Assembly: GCF_018294505.1 (NCBI RefSeq)
Contig: NC_057801.1
Coordinates: 197,174,716-197,238,715 of the forward strand
DNA from: Triticum aestivum
Lineage: Eukaryota > Streptophyta > Magnoliopsida > Poales > Poaceae
Direction of reading: 5' to 3'
Length of the DNA: 64,000 bases
A program made the translations under genes and the position numbers. Positions 48,162-58,934 of the stretch are shown piece by piece. The notes beneath the pieces were generated by a model. That model worked only from the letters and a program-made list of their open reading frames with translations. It was not told where the DNA came from and did not search any database. Numbering within the stretch: the first letter of the stretch is position 1; every line of letters begins with the position of its first letter.

Positions 48162-48957
48162 CCATCTGTTTTCTCCTTTTATTGCCGCTGCTAGACATGT
48201 TACGAGAACAATCTATTAGAGCTGCGGCAAGTTATCTTTGTAATATAACTTTTATTTTGGGTATCGAATGCTATGTTATTTCCTTTACTTGATTCCTTCC
48301 TTTGTATGCTTTTGCCCTATGCTTTTAGGGAACTTGTCGGCGCGGGCACCCTCGCCGCGAGCGCTGAGTGCGAAACATCAGCAGCCTGCTGGTGGTGCCG
48401 CAACCGACAAGAAACCTTGTCGCAACTAGTCGCAGCACACTTAACTTGTTGAGCGGACTCGAAACAAAGTAAGGGCGCAACTAGCTACGAGTTTGTTCCT
48501 CCGCGCACAGGTTTTCCATACAAAGCACAGTCGTTCGAGGAAGATAACTTCAAAAATTTTAAACTGATTGCTCAAACTTTGGCAACTTAACTTTTCTGTC
48601 GTTTACGTCCCGGCAAGGCGAAACTTCCTTGAACGACGCCTTGTCCACACCATTATCTTCTCCTTCCCCCCCGGCAAACTTGTGGGCGAGGGAACCTTCC
48701 TTTTGAGAAAAAGAAAGAAGAGAAAATAAAGATATGGAGCCTTAAGGCTCGTTATTGCTTACCGGGGGTAGGTGCTGCACAAAGTGTCAGATAGCACATG
48801 CAAAAAATAGAAAGCATGAAATTTGACAAGATGTGCGAAGCACATGAGCTTTATTTATGCACGGGGTCTGCACCCGGCTTTGTACAAAGGATTACATGCA
48901 ACAGCGGCAAGACTTGTACAAAAGGTGGTTGCCGGAACAGGTTCCAACAACCGCGCC
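48162..48957. other. Element B spacer between pol end and antisense ORF
   Basis: No gene is seen. CGGCAAG/CTTGTCG-type words recur. The stretch 48820-48950 aligns with the sequence after pol in element A (TTTGTACA-AGG, GGTCTGCACC). Confidence 0.5.
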
Positions 48958-51900
48958 TTACGGGTAAAACTTACGAAGATGCTCAATGTTCCAGGAGTTG
49001 CTCACCGGAAAGCCATCTTTGGCCTCAAGGCGGACAACGCCGGTAAGGGCCTTCCCACTTCGGCGTCAAATTGTTGGAATTCTTGGCGGACTGAACGCGC
49101 CGAAGAACAAGGTCGCCTTCCTCGAGACTTCTGGCATTAACTTTGCGGCTATGGTAGCGGAGCAAAGCTTGCTGGTATCGAGCAGCTCGTACAGCAGCCT
49201 AAAGACGATCCTCCTCAAGGAGCAGCGCCTCATCTTGTCGCAGCTGCTCTTGCCCAAGCTCATCATAAGCGAGCACTCGAGGTGATCCATATACGAGTTC
49301 CATGGGGAGAACTGCCTCTGCTCCATAGACTAGAGCGAAAGGTGTCTAGCCAGTGGCTCGATTTGGCGTTGTCCTGATCGACCAAAGAACCACCGGCAGC
49401 TCCTCGATCCAGTTCTTTCCGCACTTGTGCAGCCTGTCGAAAGTCCTGGTCTTGAGCCCGCGCAGCACTTCAGCATTTGCCCTCTCCACTTGACCGTTGC
49501 TTCTCGGGTGAGAAACAGAAGCGAAGCAGACCTTGGCGCCAAGATCTTGGACGTACTACATGAAGGTGCGGCTCGTGAATTGCGTGCCGTTGTCGGTGAT
49601 GATCCTGTTAGGGACCCCGAAACGGCAAACAATCGACCTGAAGAACTTGACTGCTGACTGTGCTGTCACCTTCCTCACTGCTTCCACTTCCGGCCACTTT
49701 GTGAACTTGTCGATTGCAACGTACAAGTACTCAAAGCCCCCGATAGCTCGAGGAAAGGGGCCGAGGATGTCGAGCCCCTAGACCGAAAATGGCCAGGATA
49801 AAGGGATCGTCTGGAGAGCTTGAGATGGCTGGTGTATCTTCTTGGAATGGAACTGGCACGCTTCACACTTGGTTACTTGTGCAGTTGCATCCTGGAGGGC
49901 TGTCGGCCAAAAGAAACCTTGCCGGAATGCTTTGTCGGCAAGTGCTCTTGCGCCAATGTGGTGACCACATATGCCGCCATGTATCTCCGCCAACAGCTTC
50001 TGTCCGTCTTCCCGGGGAATACACTTCAATTTCACACCGTTGAATCTTCTTCTGTACAGTGTGTTGTCGACAAACTGGTACATACTTGATTGATGGGCTA
50101 CTCTCTCTGCTTCTTCTTGCTCTTCGGGAAGTTCTCCTGTCTGAAGGAAAAGGACAATATGATGTGCCCATGCTGGAGCTTGCGGCTCGACAACAAGGAC
50201 TAAAGGCACGTATGCTGCTGTGGGAACATCCGCTTCTACGGCGAGAACCTGCGTTTCAGCCGGAGCTTGATGTTCCCCGGCAAGCTTGTCGGAGCAAAAC
50301 TTGTCGGGAGCGTCTGCTTCAATGGAACAAACCCTAGGGCTTGTCGGAGCAGACTGCTCCTCAGCACTCTTGGTGTTGATCTTAGGGACCTTCTTGGCGG
50401 CGGCTTCGGGGAGTTCTGCCAGAAAATAGTCACCAAAAATCAACTTCCTCTTCTTGCTCTGTCAAGTTGATGTTGTTACGGACGGTTGAGTCAGTTTGAG
50501 CACGAAAATCCCTGGTTCCACAGGTAACTTAAGTGCATCGCACTTTGACAGGCCATCTGCAATGTCGTTCTGAGCTCTCGGAACATGTTCCATCTGTAGG
50601 CCGTCAAAGTGCTCTTCTAACTTACTCACTTCTTCAATGTAAGCTTCCATCAACGGACTCTGATAATCTTTGTTCACTTGGCGGATGACAAGCTGCGAGT
50701 CACCCCTGACAATGAGCTTCTTGATCCCAAGGTCTGCTGCTATTCTGAGACCGGCAAGCAAACCTTCATACTCTGCAGTATTGTTTGTTGCTTGCTCCTT
50801 GGGAAAGTGCATCTGGACTACGTACTTGAGGTGCTCTCTGGTGGGGGCGACAAGTAGCACGTCCGCACCGGCGCCTTGCAGCGAGAAGGCACCATCAAAG
50901 TACATCAGCCACTCTTTGCTCGCTTCCTTGACGGGGATGCTTGTTTCTGGAATTTCTTCATCTGGTGTTGGCGTCCACTCTGCTATGAACTCTGCCAATG
51001 CTCTGCTTTGGATAGTTGAAGTGCTCTCAAATTTAAGGCCAAAGCTTGACAGTTCCAGTGCCCACTCTACAATCCTGCCCGTTGCTTCTGGATTCTGCAG
51101 TATCCTCTTCAGCGGAAAACGAGTGACAACTGTGATCTCATGTGCTTGGAAGTAATGGCGCAGCTTTCTCGAGGCCATGAGAAGGCCGAAAAGCAATTTC
51201 TGCACACGAGAGTACCTTGACCTAGCTCCCTGCAGAAGGGAACTGACAAAGTAAATTGGGTGCTGCACCATTTTCTTCTGTTTCTCCTCCTGTGTCTGCG
51301 CAGATCAATCCTTGTCGGGACCAGAGCTTGTCGGGGAAGCCCCCTGCTTGTCGCTGGACGCACTTGCCGTGGTTGCTGGCTCATCATCCGCCTCCCTCTC
51401 CGCTACTAACGCAGCACTAACCACTTGATTGGTTGCCGCTATTTATAATAGGTGCGACAAGTATTGGAGCGGAGGATAGGTATCTCTTCAAGTCCTGCAG
51501 CGCAGCCTCCGCTTCCGGAGTCCATTTCATTGGACCTGCCTTTTTCAGTATTTTGAAAAATGGCAGGGCGCGCTCAGCAGATTTAGAGATAAACCTGCTG
51601 AGAGCAGCGACGCAGCCGGCAAGCCTTCGTACATCCTTGACGCGCTTCGGTGCTTCAATCTGCTCAATGGCCTTGATCTTGTCGGGATTGGCTTCAATCC
51701 CCCGCTGAGACACGAAGAACCCGAGAAGCTTGCTGGAGGGGACTCCAAACACACACTTCTCGGGGTTGAGCTTGAGGTTGATCTTGCGCAGATTTGTAAA
51801 GGTTTCATCTAAATCTTGAATCAGAGTTGCCTTATCCTTGCTTTTGACCACTATGTCATCCATGTAGGCTTCCACATTTCTATGTATTTGTGGCTCAAAA

Positions 51901-52448
51901 GCGTGATTGACTACTCTAGCGAATGTTGAACCAGCATTCTTTAATCCGAATGGCATCCGTACAAAACAGTATGTGTCACATGGAGTAATGAATGCGGTCT
52001 TCTCCTCATCCTCTTCTGCCATGAAGATTTGATGATACCCTGAGTATGCATAAAGAAATGAAAGCAAGTCACATCCGGCCGTGGAGTCAACAATCTGGTC
52101 AATGCGTGGCAAGGGAAATGGGTCCTTGGGACAAGCTTTATTAACATCAGTAAAGTCAATACAAAGCCTCCATTTCCCGTTTGCCTTGTGCACGACTACA
52201 GGATTGGCCAACCACGTAGGATGGAGCACTCCTCTGACAAGGCCTGCTGCTTCCAACTTCTTGATTTCTTCTGCGATGAATTCTTGGCGCTCCACTGCTT
52301 GTTTCCTGACTTTCTGCTTGACGGGCCGCGCATGAGGACAGACGGCAAGGTGGTGCTCAATTACTTTCCTGGGAACACCGGGGATGTCAGACGGTTGCCA
52401 CGCAAACACGTCGACATTCACCCGCAGGAAAGCAACGAGCGCGCTTTC
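48958..52448 (-). pseudogene. Element B pol: RT, RNase H, integrase (broken)
   Basis: RT (52446 down to about 51430) has FPLPRIDQIVDS and YMDD at 51855-51866. A deletion of about 26 bp near 51445 shifts the frame. RNase H is about 51270-50540 (MYFDGAFSLQGAGADVLL). The integrase zinc region is about 49990-49830 (GGICGHHIGARALADKAF, KCEACQFH). The integrase core carries a TDNGTQFTS box and a GQVERANAE box around 49600-49490. TAG codons near 49779, 49554 and 49351 fall at CAG or TGG positions of element A. A short deletion lies near 49045. The C-terminus ends with TAA at 48958-48960. The RT-RNase H linker is expanded as in A, but with different short repeats. Confidence 0.92.
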
Positions 52449-55210
52449 CTATTTAGGGTCGAGAGTGGCACTGATGGTGAAGGTACCACCAGTGCCGTCC
52501 TCCTTGGCGGGCACATTCTTGGTCTCTGGCGGAGCTGCCTTCGTCTTCTTACACTTGCCGGTGGAGCTCGATGGTGCGTCCTCGACGGTAGCACAGCACT
52601 CCGAAGAGGTGCGCTTGCCGGAGTGGGCATCAAAACTCTTGCCGGACTTGGTCTTCTTCTTCCCCCCGGGAGCTTCAGCGGCAAGTGGCTTGCGATCTGC
52701 TGCGGCAGCTGCTTCCCGGTAGATCTTGTCGGCGCAGATAAGCGCATCCTTCTTGTCGCCAGGGACAGAGATGACACTTATCGGGCCTGGCATCTTGAGC
52801 ATGTTGTAGGCATAGTGAGAGGCTGCCATGAACTTGGCGAGCGCTGGACGGCCGAGTATCCCATTGTAAGGCAATGGAAAATCAGCAACGTCAAAAGTGA
52901 CCCTCTCAGTCCTGAAGTTCAACTCACTGCCAAATGTTACCGGCAACGTGATCTTTCCCTTCGGCTTGCTCCTTTCCAGGTTGATTCCTTGGAAAGTGCC
53001 GGTCTCTTCGAGCTCGCTGTCAGGGATCTGGAGTTTCTGGAGTTCCGCGGAGGAGATCAGGTTCAAGCCGGCCCTGCCATCAACTAGCATCTTAGTGACC
53101 TTGAGGTTGCGGATAGTTGGTGAGACCAACATCGGCAAGCACCCGACCGCAGTTATGCGATCAGGGTGGTCCTCAATATCAAAGATGATAGGCGTGCTGG
53201 ACCACTTCAGTGGCTTGCGTGACTCGACGGGTGGTTCTGCTGCATTGACTTCCCGCACCCACTGTTTGAGCTGGCGGTGTGAAGTATGCAGAGAAGCACC
53301 ACCGTCAACGCACAGGACCTCTGTGGCTTTCTGAAACTCCTGCTCAACGGCCTCGTCATCATCCATCTCTTCATCATCGTCTTCATCTTCGTCCTTGTCG
53401 CGGCCGCGGGGAGGTCTGTCTCCTTGCCGCTGCTTGGCCTTGCCGCGGCGTCCTCCCCGGCCGAGGCGCTTCTTGCCGGATCCTCCAGTACCTTCCTGGG
53501 CCTTCTCCTTGTCGCGTCGCTCGTACTCAGCTTTCCACTGCTCGACAAGCTGCTCAACCTTCTTGCAGCTCTAGAGATCATGGCCCTTGGTGCGGTGGAT
53601 CTTGCAATACTGCTTGTCGGAGCCGCCCTGCTTGTCGGCGGCCGCCACAGGTTCGGCTTCCTTGGGGCCACATCCATTGCCGGACTGCTCAACGACTAGC
53701 ACATCTTTCCCCTTTTTCTTCCTGTTGTTCCACCACCGGTTTTTCCTAGCCGGGGCAGCATCATTGCTGTCAGATCCTCCTGCTCCTGCGTTCTCTCCGG
53801 GGAGTTTCCTCCCCTCCTCAGCACGTGCACGCTTGTCGGCCAGGGCATATAGCTCACTGACGTCTCTGATCTTGCACATCACCATCTCCTCCCGCATCCT
53901 GCGGTTTCGCACGTTCTGATGGAATGCGCTGATGACCGCGGCAGGGTGGACATCTGGGATGTTGCGCTGCACCTGGCTGAATCTCTGAATGTACTTGCGC
54001 AGGGGCTCTCCTTCCTTCTGGGCGAGAAGATGAAGATCACTCTCTTGGCCATGAGGCTTGTGGCCGCCTGTAAAGGCGCCGACAAACTGATGGCACAGAT
54101 CCGCCCATGAGGATATGGAGTTGTCTGGCAAGTGCATGAGCCAGGATCTGACATTGGGCTTGAGCACCAGTGGGAAGTAGTTGGCAAGGATCTTGTCGTC
54201 GCGCCCCCCGGCAGCTTGCACCGCGATGGTGTAGATGCTGAGGAACTCCGATGGATGCAACCTGCCGTCGTACTTCTCTGGTACATCTGGCTTGAAGTTC
54301 TTTGTACTGGGCCACTGGACTTGCCGCAGCTCACGAGTGAACGCAGGGCAACATACCGCGTACGGCAAGTCGCCTGGTTCCCCTGGCGCATGCATGTCGA
54401 TAGTGGGCCCAGTGCGCTGGTCTGACTGACGCCGCGCTTCTCTTTGACGCTCGATGCGTGTACGAGCGTCTTCTTGCTGTCGTTCTTGAAGAACTTGGCG
54501 CTGATCGCGACGAGCGCTTGGATCTCATGACGTTGTGGAGTCAGCGTCGAGGTTGACCCGGCGAGTCGGCGACCTTGGCCTTCCGGGTGGAGAGTGCACG
54601 TGGTTGCACCCCCACCGGTCTTGTCGCCATCGGCTCGCGCCCGGCAATCTTGCCGCGGCTGCGCTGTGCTCGGCTGCCGTGGAGTGTCGCCGTTGGCGAA
54701 GCCGATGAGGCTCTGAATGGTGGCCCTCCAATCGTCGATCTTGTCCGCTGTTGGAGGGTAATCTAGGAGCAGTTGAGCTCGTGCCAAAGGTTCTTCCGAA
54801 GTTTTGGGTGGCGGTGGCGAACGGTGCGAGGAGCGGGATATGCTCGGACTTCTAACTATGTTAGAAGGAGGAGGATCCCGTCCCGGCGACCGTGTCTTGC
54901 TCGTGCCAGCAGGTTGGCGTGCATGCTGGTCTTGAGCACCCTAAGATCCACCAGCTCGATTTTGGTCCAACGAGCGTATGGTACCGCGAGTACCATGACG
55001 TTGTTGGCCCCGCACCTCCTGAGATGGGCGCGGTGCATGTACGGATGCCGAGGTTTGCGCAGCCTTGTCCTTGGACCTGGCAGCAGCGTGAGCTCCCTCG
55101 TCGACGCCCGTTCCTCCGCCGGCATCTATCTCACAACACGTTTGCTCCGGTGGCGGTGGGATCGACGTGGACGGAGCAGCGACCTCCGAAGCCTTCTTCT
55201 TCAGTGGCAT
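52449..55210 (-). pseudogene. Element B gag-protease
   Basis: ATG at 55210 starts MPLKKKASEVAAPSTSIPP. A TAG and a frameshift break the N-terminal part (54940, about 54640-54400). The Gag domain is 54395-53900 (WPSTKNFKPDVPEKYDG, NVRSWLMHLPDNSISSW). The zinc-knuckle-like motif YCKIHRTKGHDL is followed by TAG at 53573-53571 and then SCKKVEQLVEQW, so the knuckle's second Cys is beyond the stop. The protease is about 53280-52790 (MLVDGRAGLNLISS), with Arg where related elements usually have Gly in the DGG-type active site. The frame stays open to TAG at 52451-52449, directly before RT. From 54395 to RT it is a single frame interrupted only by these two ambers. Confidence 0.88.
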
Positions 55211-55306
55211 GTCGATGAAGATGACGAAGAAGATGAAGATCTGGCTCGCGTGAACGCCGGATCGGGTTCACACAACCTCGACGCCCCCTACCTGGCGCGC
55301 TAAAGA

Positions 55307-56176
55307 TGTCGTGGGAACGAACACCTATGGGACCGGAGCCCCTTACGGTTCAGCGGGGGGCGGAGCGAGGCGAAGCACACGAGCGATTTACCCAGCTTCG
55401 GAGCTCTCCGGAGAGATAATACTCCTACTGCTGCTTTGTGGTTGTATTGTGTTCTTTCTCAAGAGCGTGAGTGTTTTCTGGTTTCGAATGCTCCGAACCC
55501 CCTCTACGTTGCGCATGGGCCTCCTTTTATATGCTCAAGGGGTCACCGACAGGTGGCAACGTAGGCGAGGGTAAAAATGTAAAAGAACTGCCGTTGGTAC
55601 ACCTACTTGCACAGTGTATCATACCTAACCCTGACGGCAGGGGACAAAGGCATTAAATGCCCGTCTGTGTCGCCCAAACAGTGCAAAAAGGGACCGTCAG
55701 GGGCGCCACCGCTCGCCATGATGGCAACCTTGTCAGCGCCGCTTGCCACCTCACACCGCTGGCTGCACAGCCTCTCGCCACGCGTGCCTGGAAAGGTCCC
55801 ATGGCGACACGTTGATGGATGCGCTGGAGCGTGGGTACAGAGTGGTGGCTTTGCCGCGGCAAGCGACTTGCCGCGGTCGTTGTCTTGTCGCGCCCGGAAG
55901 CTTGTCGCTCACCGGGCCTTGCCGGGACGCGCAGCACGTCGCGGCAAGTTTCTCGAGATGCCTTGGTTGGCTTTCCCGGCAAGCTCCTCTTGCCTGGGCC
56001 TTGTTTCCTTCCCGGCAAGCTCCTCTTGCCGGGGCCTTGAACACTTTGTTCTTGAATGGCTCCAAAGGAACCACAGAGGAACTTGGCGGTCACCCGGCAA
56101 GCCTTGCCGCGGGGCGCTGCGACTGCCCGTGCACAAGGTCGGGATACTAGGGTACCCCTACTCTAGTACACCGACA
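55307..56176 (-). repeat. Element B 5' LTR
   Basis: 870 bp and intact ends. The TATA box (minus) is at 55524-55534. It is followed on the plus strand by the GGCGG duplication at 56177-56181. Confidence 0.95.
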
Positions 56177-56181
56177 GGCGG

Positions 56182-56968
56182 AAAACGGCAGCCCAACATG
56201 TAATGAATGAAATCAATCAACCAACCATGCTCGAATATATCTTGGCCTCCATGCGAGCCCGTCTGTGTGTTCTCGCTCTTCGTCTCTCTCAAGGAACGGC
56301 GGGTTGGCTCTTTGCCATCAATTGAGATCGGTTTGCTCACACTCCTATCCCACATGTCAGTGATATGCCAAGAGGAGGTGCATTGACCGACTGGCCATAC
56401 GCATACTTGGTTTTGCACCTTCATACTACTCCTCCCACCGTCACAGTTTACAGGGCGCGCTTCATTATGATCCATTTCTCTCAATGCATTTCCACCACCA
56501 GAGAGACTTTAGACGCGTTTGGTTTAACGCTCAATTAATTAGGGCGTGGTAACCGCAATCAAGTCCACAATTTTCTCTCCATGTACTCTGTACTACTACG
56601 GAGTGGAGTAATTGCATGCATGTGTGTACCTGGGGTGGAAGCACTTCATGCATGTGTGTACGCATTATTCCCTCTAGTAATAGACGTCATGCTATAACTA
56701 CCAATGCTATTTTTCAGGCCGATCGCTAGTCGCCTTGGTCCCACAATTTTTTTTTTCTTTTTTCTGAAGTGCGCTGTATAAACAGTGACGGATGGAGTAG
56801 TTTGAGCATATTCAAAGAAGAGCGTATTAATGGTTGCTTCTTCAGAGCAACTTACAGTGGGAAAGGTGGGGCTTACGATTTGACTGCTCATTACTCACTA
56901 TTAATGCGGCGCAACGACCAGGCTGAGTCTCCCATGCGGTTGTGCACTACCCCCTCGGCTCTTAAATA
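56182..56968. other. Anonymous sequence
   Basis: Continuation of the sequence into which element B inserted. No gene or repeat is recognised apart from short chance frames. Confidence 0.4.
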
Positions 56969-56970
56969 TA

Positions 56971-57252
56971 CTCCGGAGTATATTTGTATTTCTAGAGATT
57001 TCAATGAGTGACTACTCAAATATTTGTCTTTTTAGTGATTTCAAATGGACTGACACATACGGATTTACATATTTTAGAGTGTAGATTCACTCATTTTGCT
57101 CCGTATGTAGTCACTTGTTGAAATCTCTAGAAAGACGAATAGAGTATTTAGGAACGGAGGGAGTACACATACGAAGCAAAATGAGTGAATCTACACTCCA
57201 AAATATGCCCGTTTGAAATTTGTAAAAAGACAAATATTTAGGAACGAAGGAG
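56971..57252. mobile_element. Stowaway (Tc1/mariner) MITE, interrupted by a second MITE
   Basis: It starts CTCCGGAGTATATTTGTATT and ends ATATTTAGGAACGAAGGAG. TA flanks it at 56969-56970 and 57253-57254. The body has ATTTCAATGAGTGACTA, then after the inner insertion ACGAAGCAAAATGAGTGAAT, which is the common Triticeae Stowaway sequence type. About 130 bp without the inner element. Confidence 0.88.
57015..57163. mobile_element. Second Stowaway MITE nested in the first, 149 bp
   Basis: It runs from CTCAAATATTTGTCTTT to TATTTAGGAACGGAGGGAG. TA is duplicated at 57013-57014 and 57164-57165. It is a related copy inserted into the outer one; removal of the inner copy makes the outer one contiguous. 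Confidence 0.88.
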
Positions 57253-57459
57253 TATAATTTTGTGCATGGCACATGGACCCGGATGATGAAGAGGCTTCTG
57301 GCATGCTATCAAGCTTCCATCATTTGTTTACATAATTGATGTACTATACAAATGATTTTCCAGCGACATGAAATTGTACAATGGTGTGAGCTTTCAGCTT
57401 TTGTTTCGCGTGTCTTGCCATCGATGCTCTTTTGGAAACAATAAAAAACTAACTTCCTT

Positions 57460-58680
57460 GCTAATGCATGTCAATTATTAGCAGATCAAAGCTAATAATT
57501 ACATCACAACTAAAGACAGAGATGTGAGAAGGTGTTAAATTAAAATTGATCCGTGCTCATTGGCAGCAACGTCCCCCCAGCTCTGTCTAAATCAATAAGG
57601 CATGTTGGGAAAAAGTAGCTGTCTGGAGCATGCAACATTCCGATCATTTTGTGCAGTTCCACTAAAATATAGCTGAGCGTCCCTGTTCGAAAGATATTAA
57701 GTGTGATTACGATAATAGAGGACTGTCGATGAAACAATAAACACACAAATAAAAGCCAGTCACCTTTGCAGTCTCTCTTAAGACTAACTAGTTGGAGAAG
57801 ATTAGGCTCAGAGTTGGATGAGGAGGATAGAGAAAAACCAATCTCCCTTTGTGCAGTCGCACTGAAATGTAGAGACGTTGCCCGTGTGACATTTTAGTAC
57901 AACTGCAGAAAACACTCTTAAGAAAAAAGTGATTTGTGCAGTTCACCAAAAGGTCACAATAGCAACAAGGTGAAATGGATAGCCCTATTTGCAAAAAAGA
58001 GGTAGAAAGGAAACAATTACTGGCCAATAACAGTTGATGACACATGCGACGACAAAAAAGAAGCATATTCCTTGCCCTAAGGGAAGATAAAAAAATGGTT
58101 GTGTTTGTCTAAAATGGTGTGAGGACGAGAATGCAATATGGAAAGTACGCTGGACGAGCTACGTTTTGGGCAAAAAACTATGGAAGTCCACATGCAGCGA
58201 TGTGGGAAGACGGGCAGTGGAGCAAGGCTAGAGGGGATACCTGGAGGTCATCGGGATGTAACTAGGTGAGGGGTGGCGGGCGAAATCTGCGAGCAGGTGG
58301 CGTAGGCCCTGCCGCACCGGAGCTTGGTCAGAGAGAATGGCATGTACCGCAGATCAGGACATGCTGCCTCGGCGCCATCGAACGGAGAAACGATGCACTT
58401 CCACCCTTTCCCCCGGCAGACGGGATGCGGCCAGATCAGTGACCAACGGTGAGAGAGAGAGAGAGGCCACCGCACTCCCTTTCCCCCGGCGGACGGGATG
58501 CGGCCGGATCAGTGACCAGCAGTGAGAGAGAGAGAGGCCACTGCAGCCTTGTGTGAGATACTCTGAAGAGCGACAAACCAGGCACGCAAGGCTCCATTGT
58601 ATATAGTGAGTGGACTACCTTTTTCTCCATAAAAATCATTTTATATTCTGTGTACGTGCCATTGAGCGCTATAACTTTAT
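57460..58680 (-). repeat. Unrecognised repeat unit, copy IV
   Basis: On minus, the promoter-like block is about 58590-58660 (GGCACGTACACAGAATATAAAATG, GGAGAAAAAGG, CACTATATACAATGG). The exon-like block (58245-58550) ends GATGACCTCCAG before a GTATCC donor-like site and has an internal duplication with GGGATGCGGCC-GATCAGTGACCA at 58420-58520. TTAGTGGAACTGCACAAAAT lies near 57660. It is the same order as copies I and III. Confidence 0.5.
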
Positions 58681-58934
58681 TTAAAAATAACGCGGCAATG
58701 CGTCAAGTCGAACTTTGTTTCGTGCAGGCGTGGTACACGACCTCCCTAGGTAAACAACTGCTACAAGCATTCAAATTAGCATGTGGGCTGCCATTTCATG
58801 AAGAAATGAGCTCCACCGTGTACCCGCGCGGGTGTGGCTGGGCACGAAGCATGAGTATGTGCACGGTGCACCTATTCTCTTCTTGTATACATACACCACC
58901 TACGTGGGGTTGTGTGAGAGAGAAACAAACCTAG

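Larger units (their letters stand above)
43202..56176 (-). mobile_element. Ty3/gypsy retrotransposon B, complete, 12975 bp, TSD GGCGG
   Basis: It is oriented leftward. The LTRs are 55307-56176 (5' LTR) and 43202-44089 (3' LTR), starting TGTCGGTGTACTAGAG and ending CCACGACA when read on minus. GGCGG flanks the element at 43197-43201 and 56177-56181. The primer-binding site near 55285-55301 and the polypurine-like tract at 44090-44106 match element A. Gag, protease, RT, RNase H and integrase run from 55210 to 48958, followed by an antisense (+) multi-exon ORF. About 28 LTR substitutions plus an 18-bp indel (about 3%) suggest an age slightly below that of A. Confidence 0.95.
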
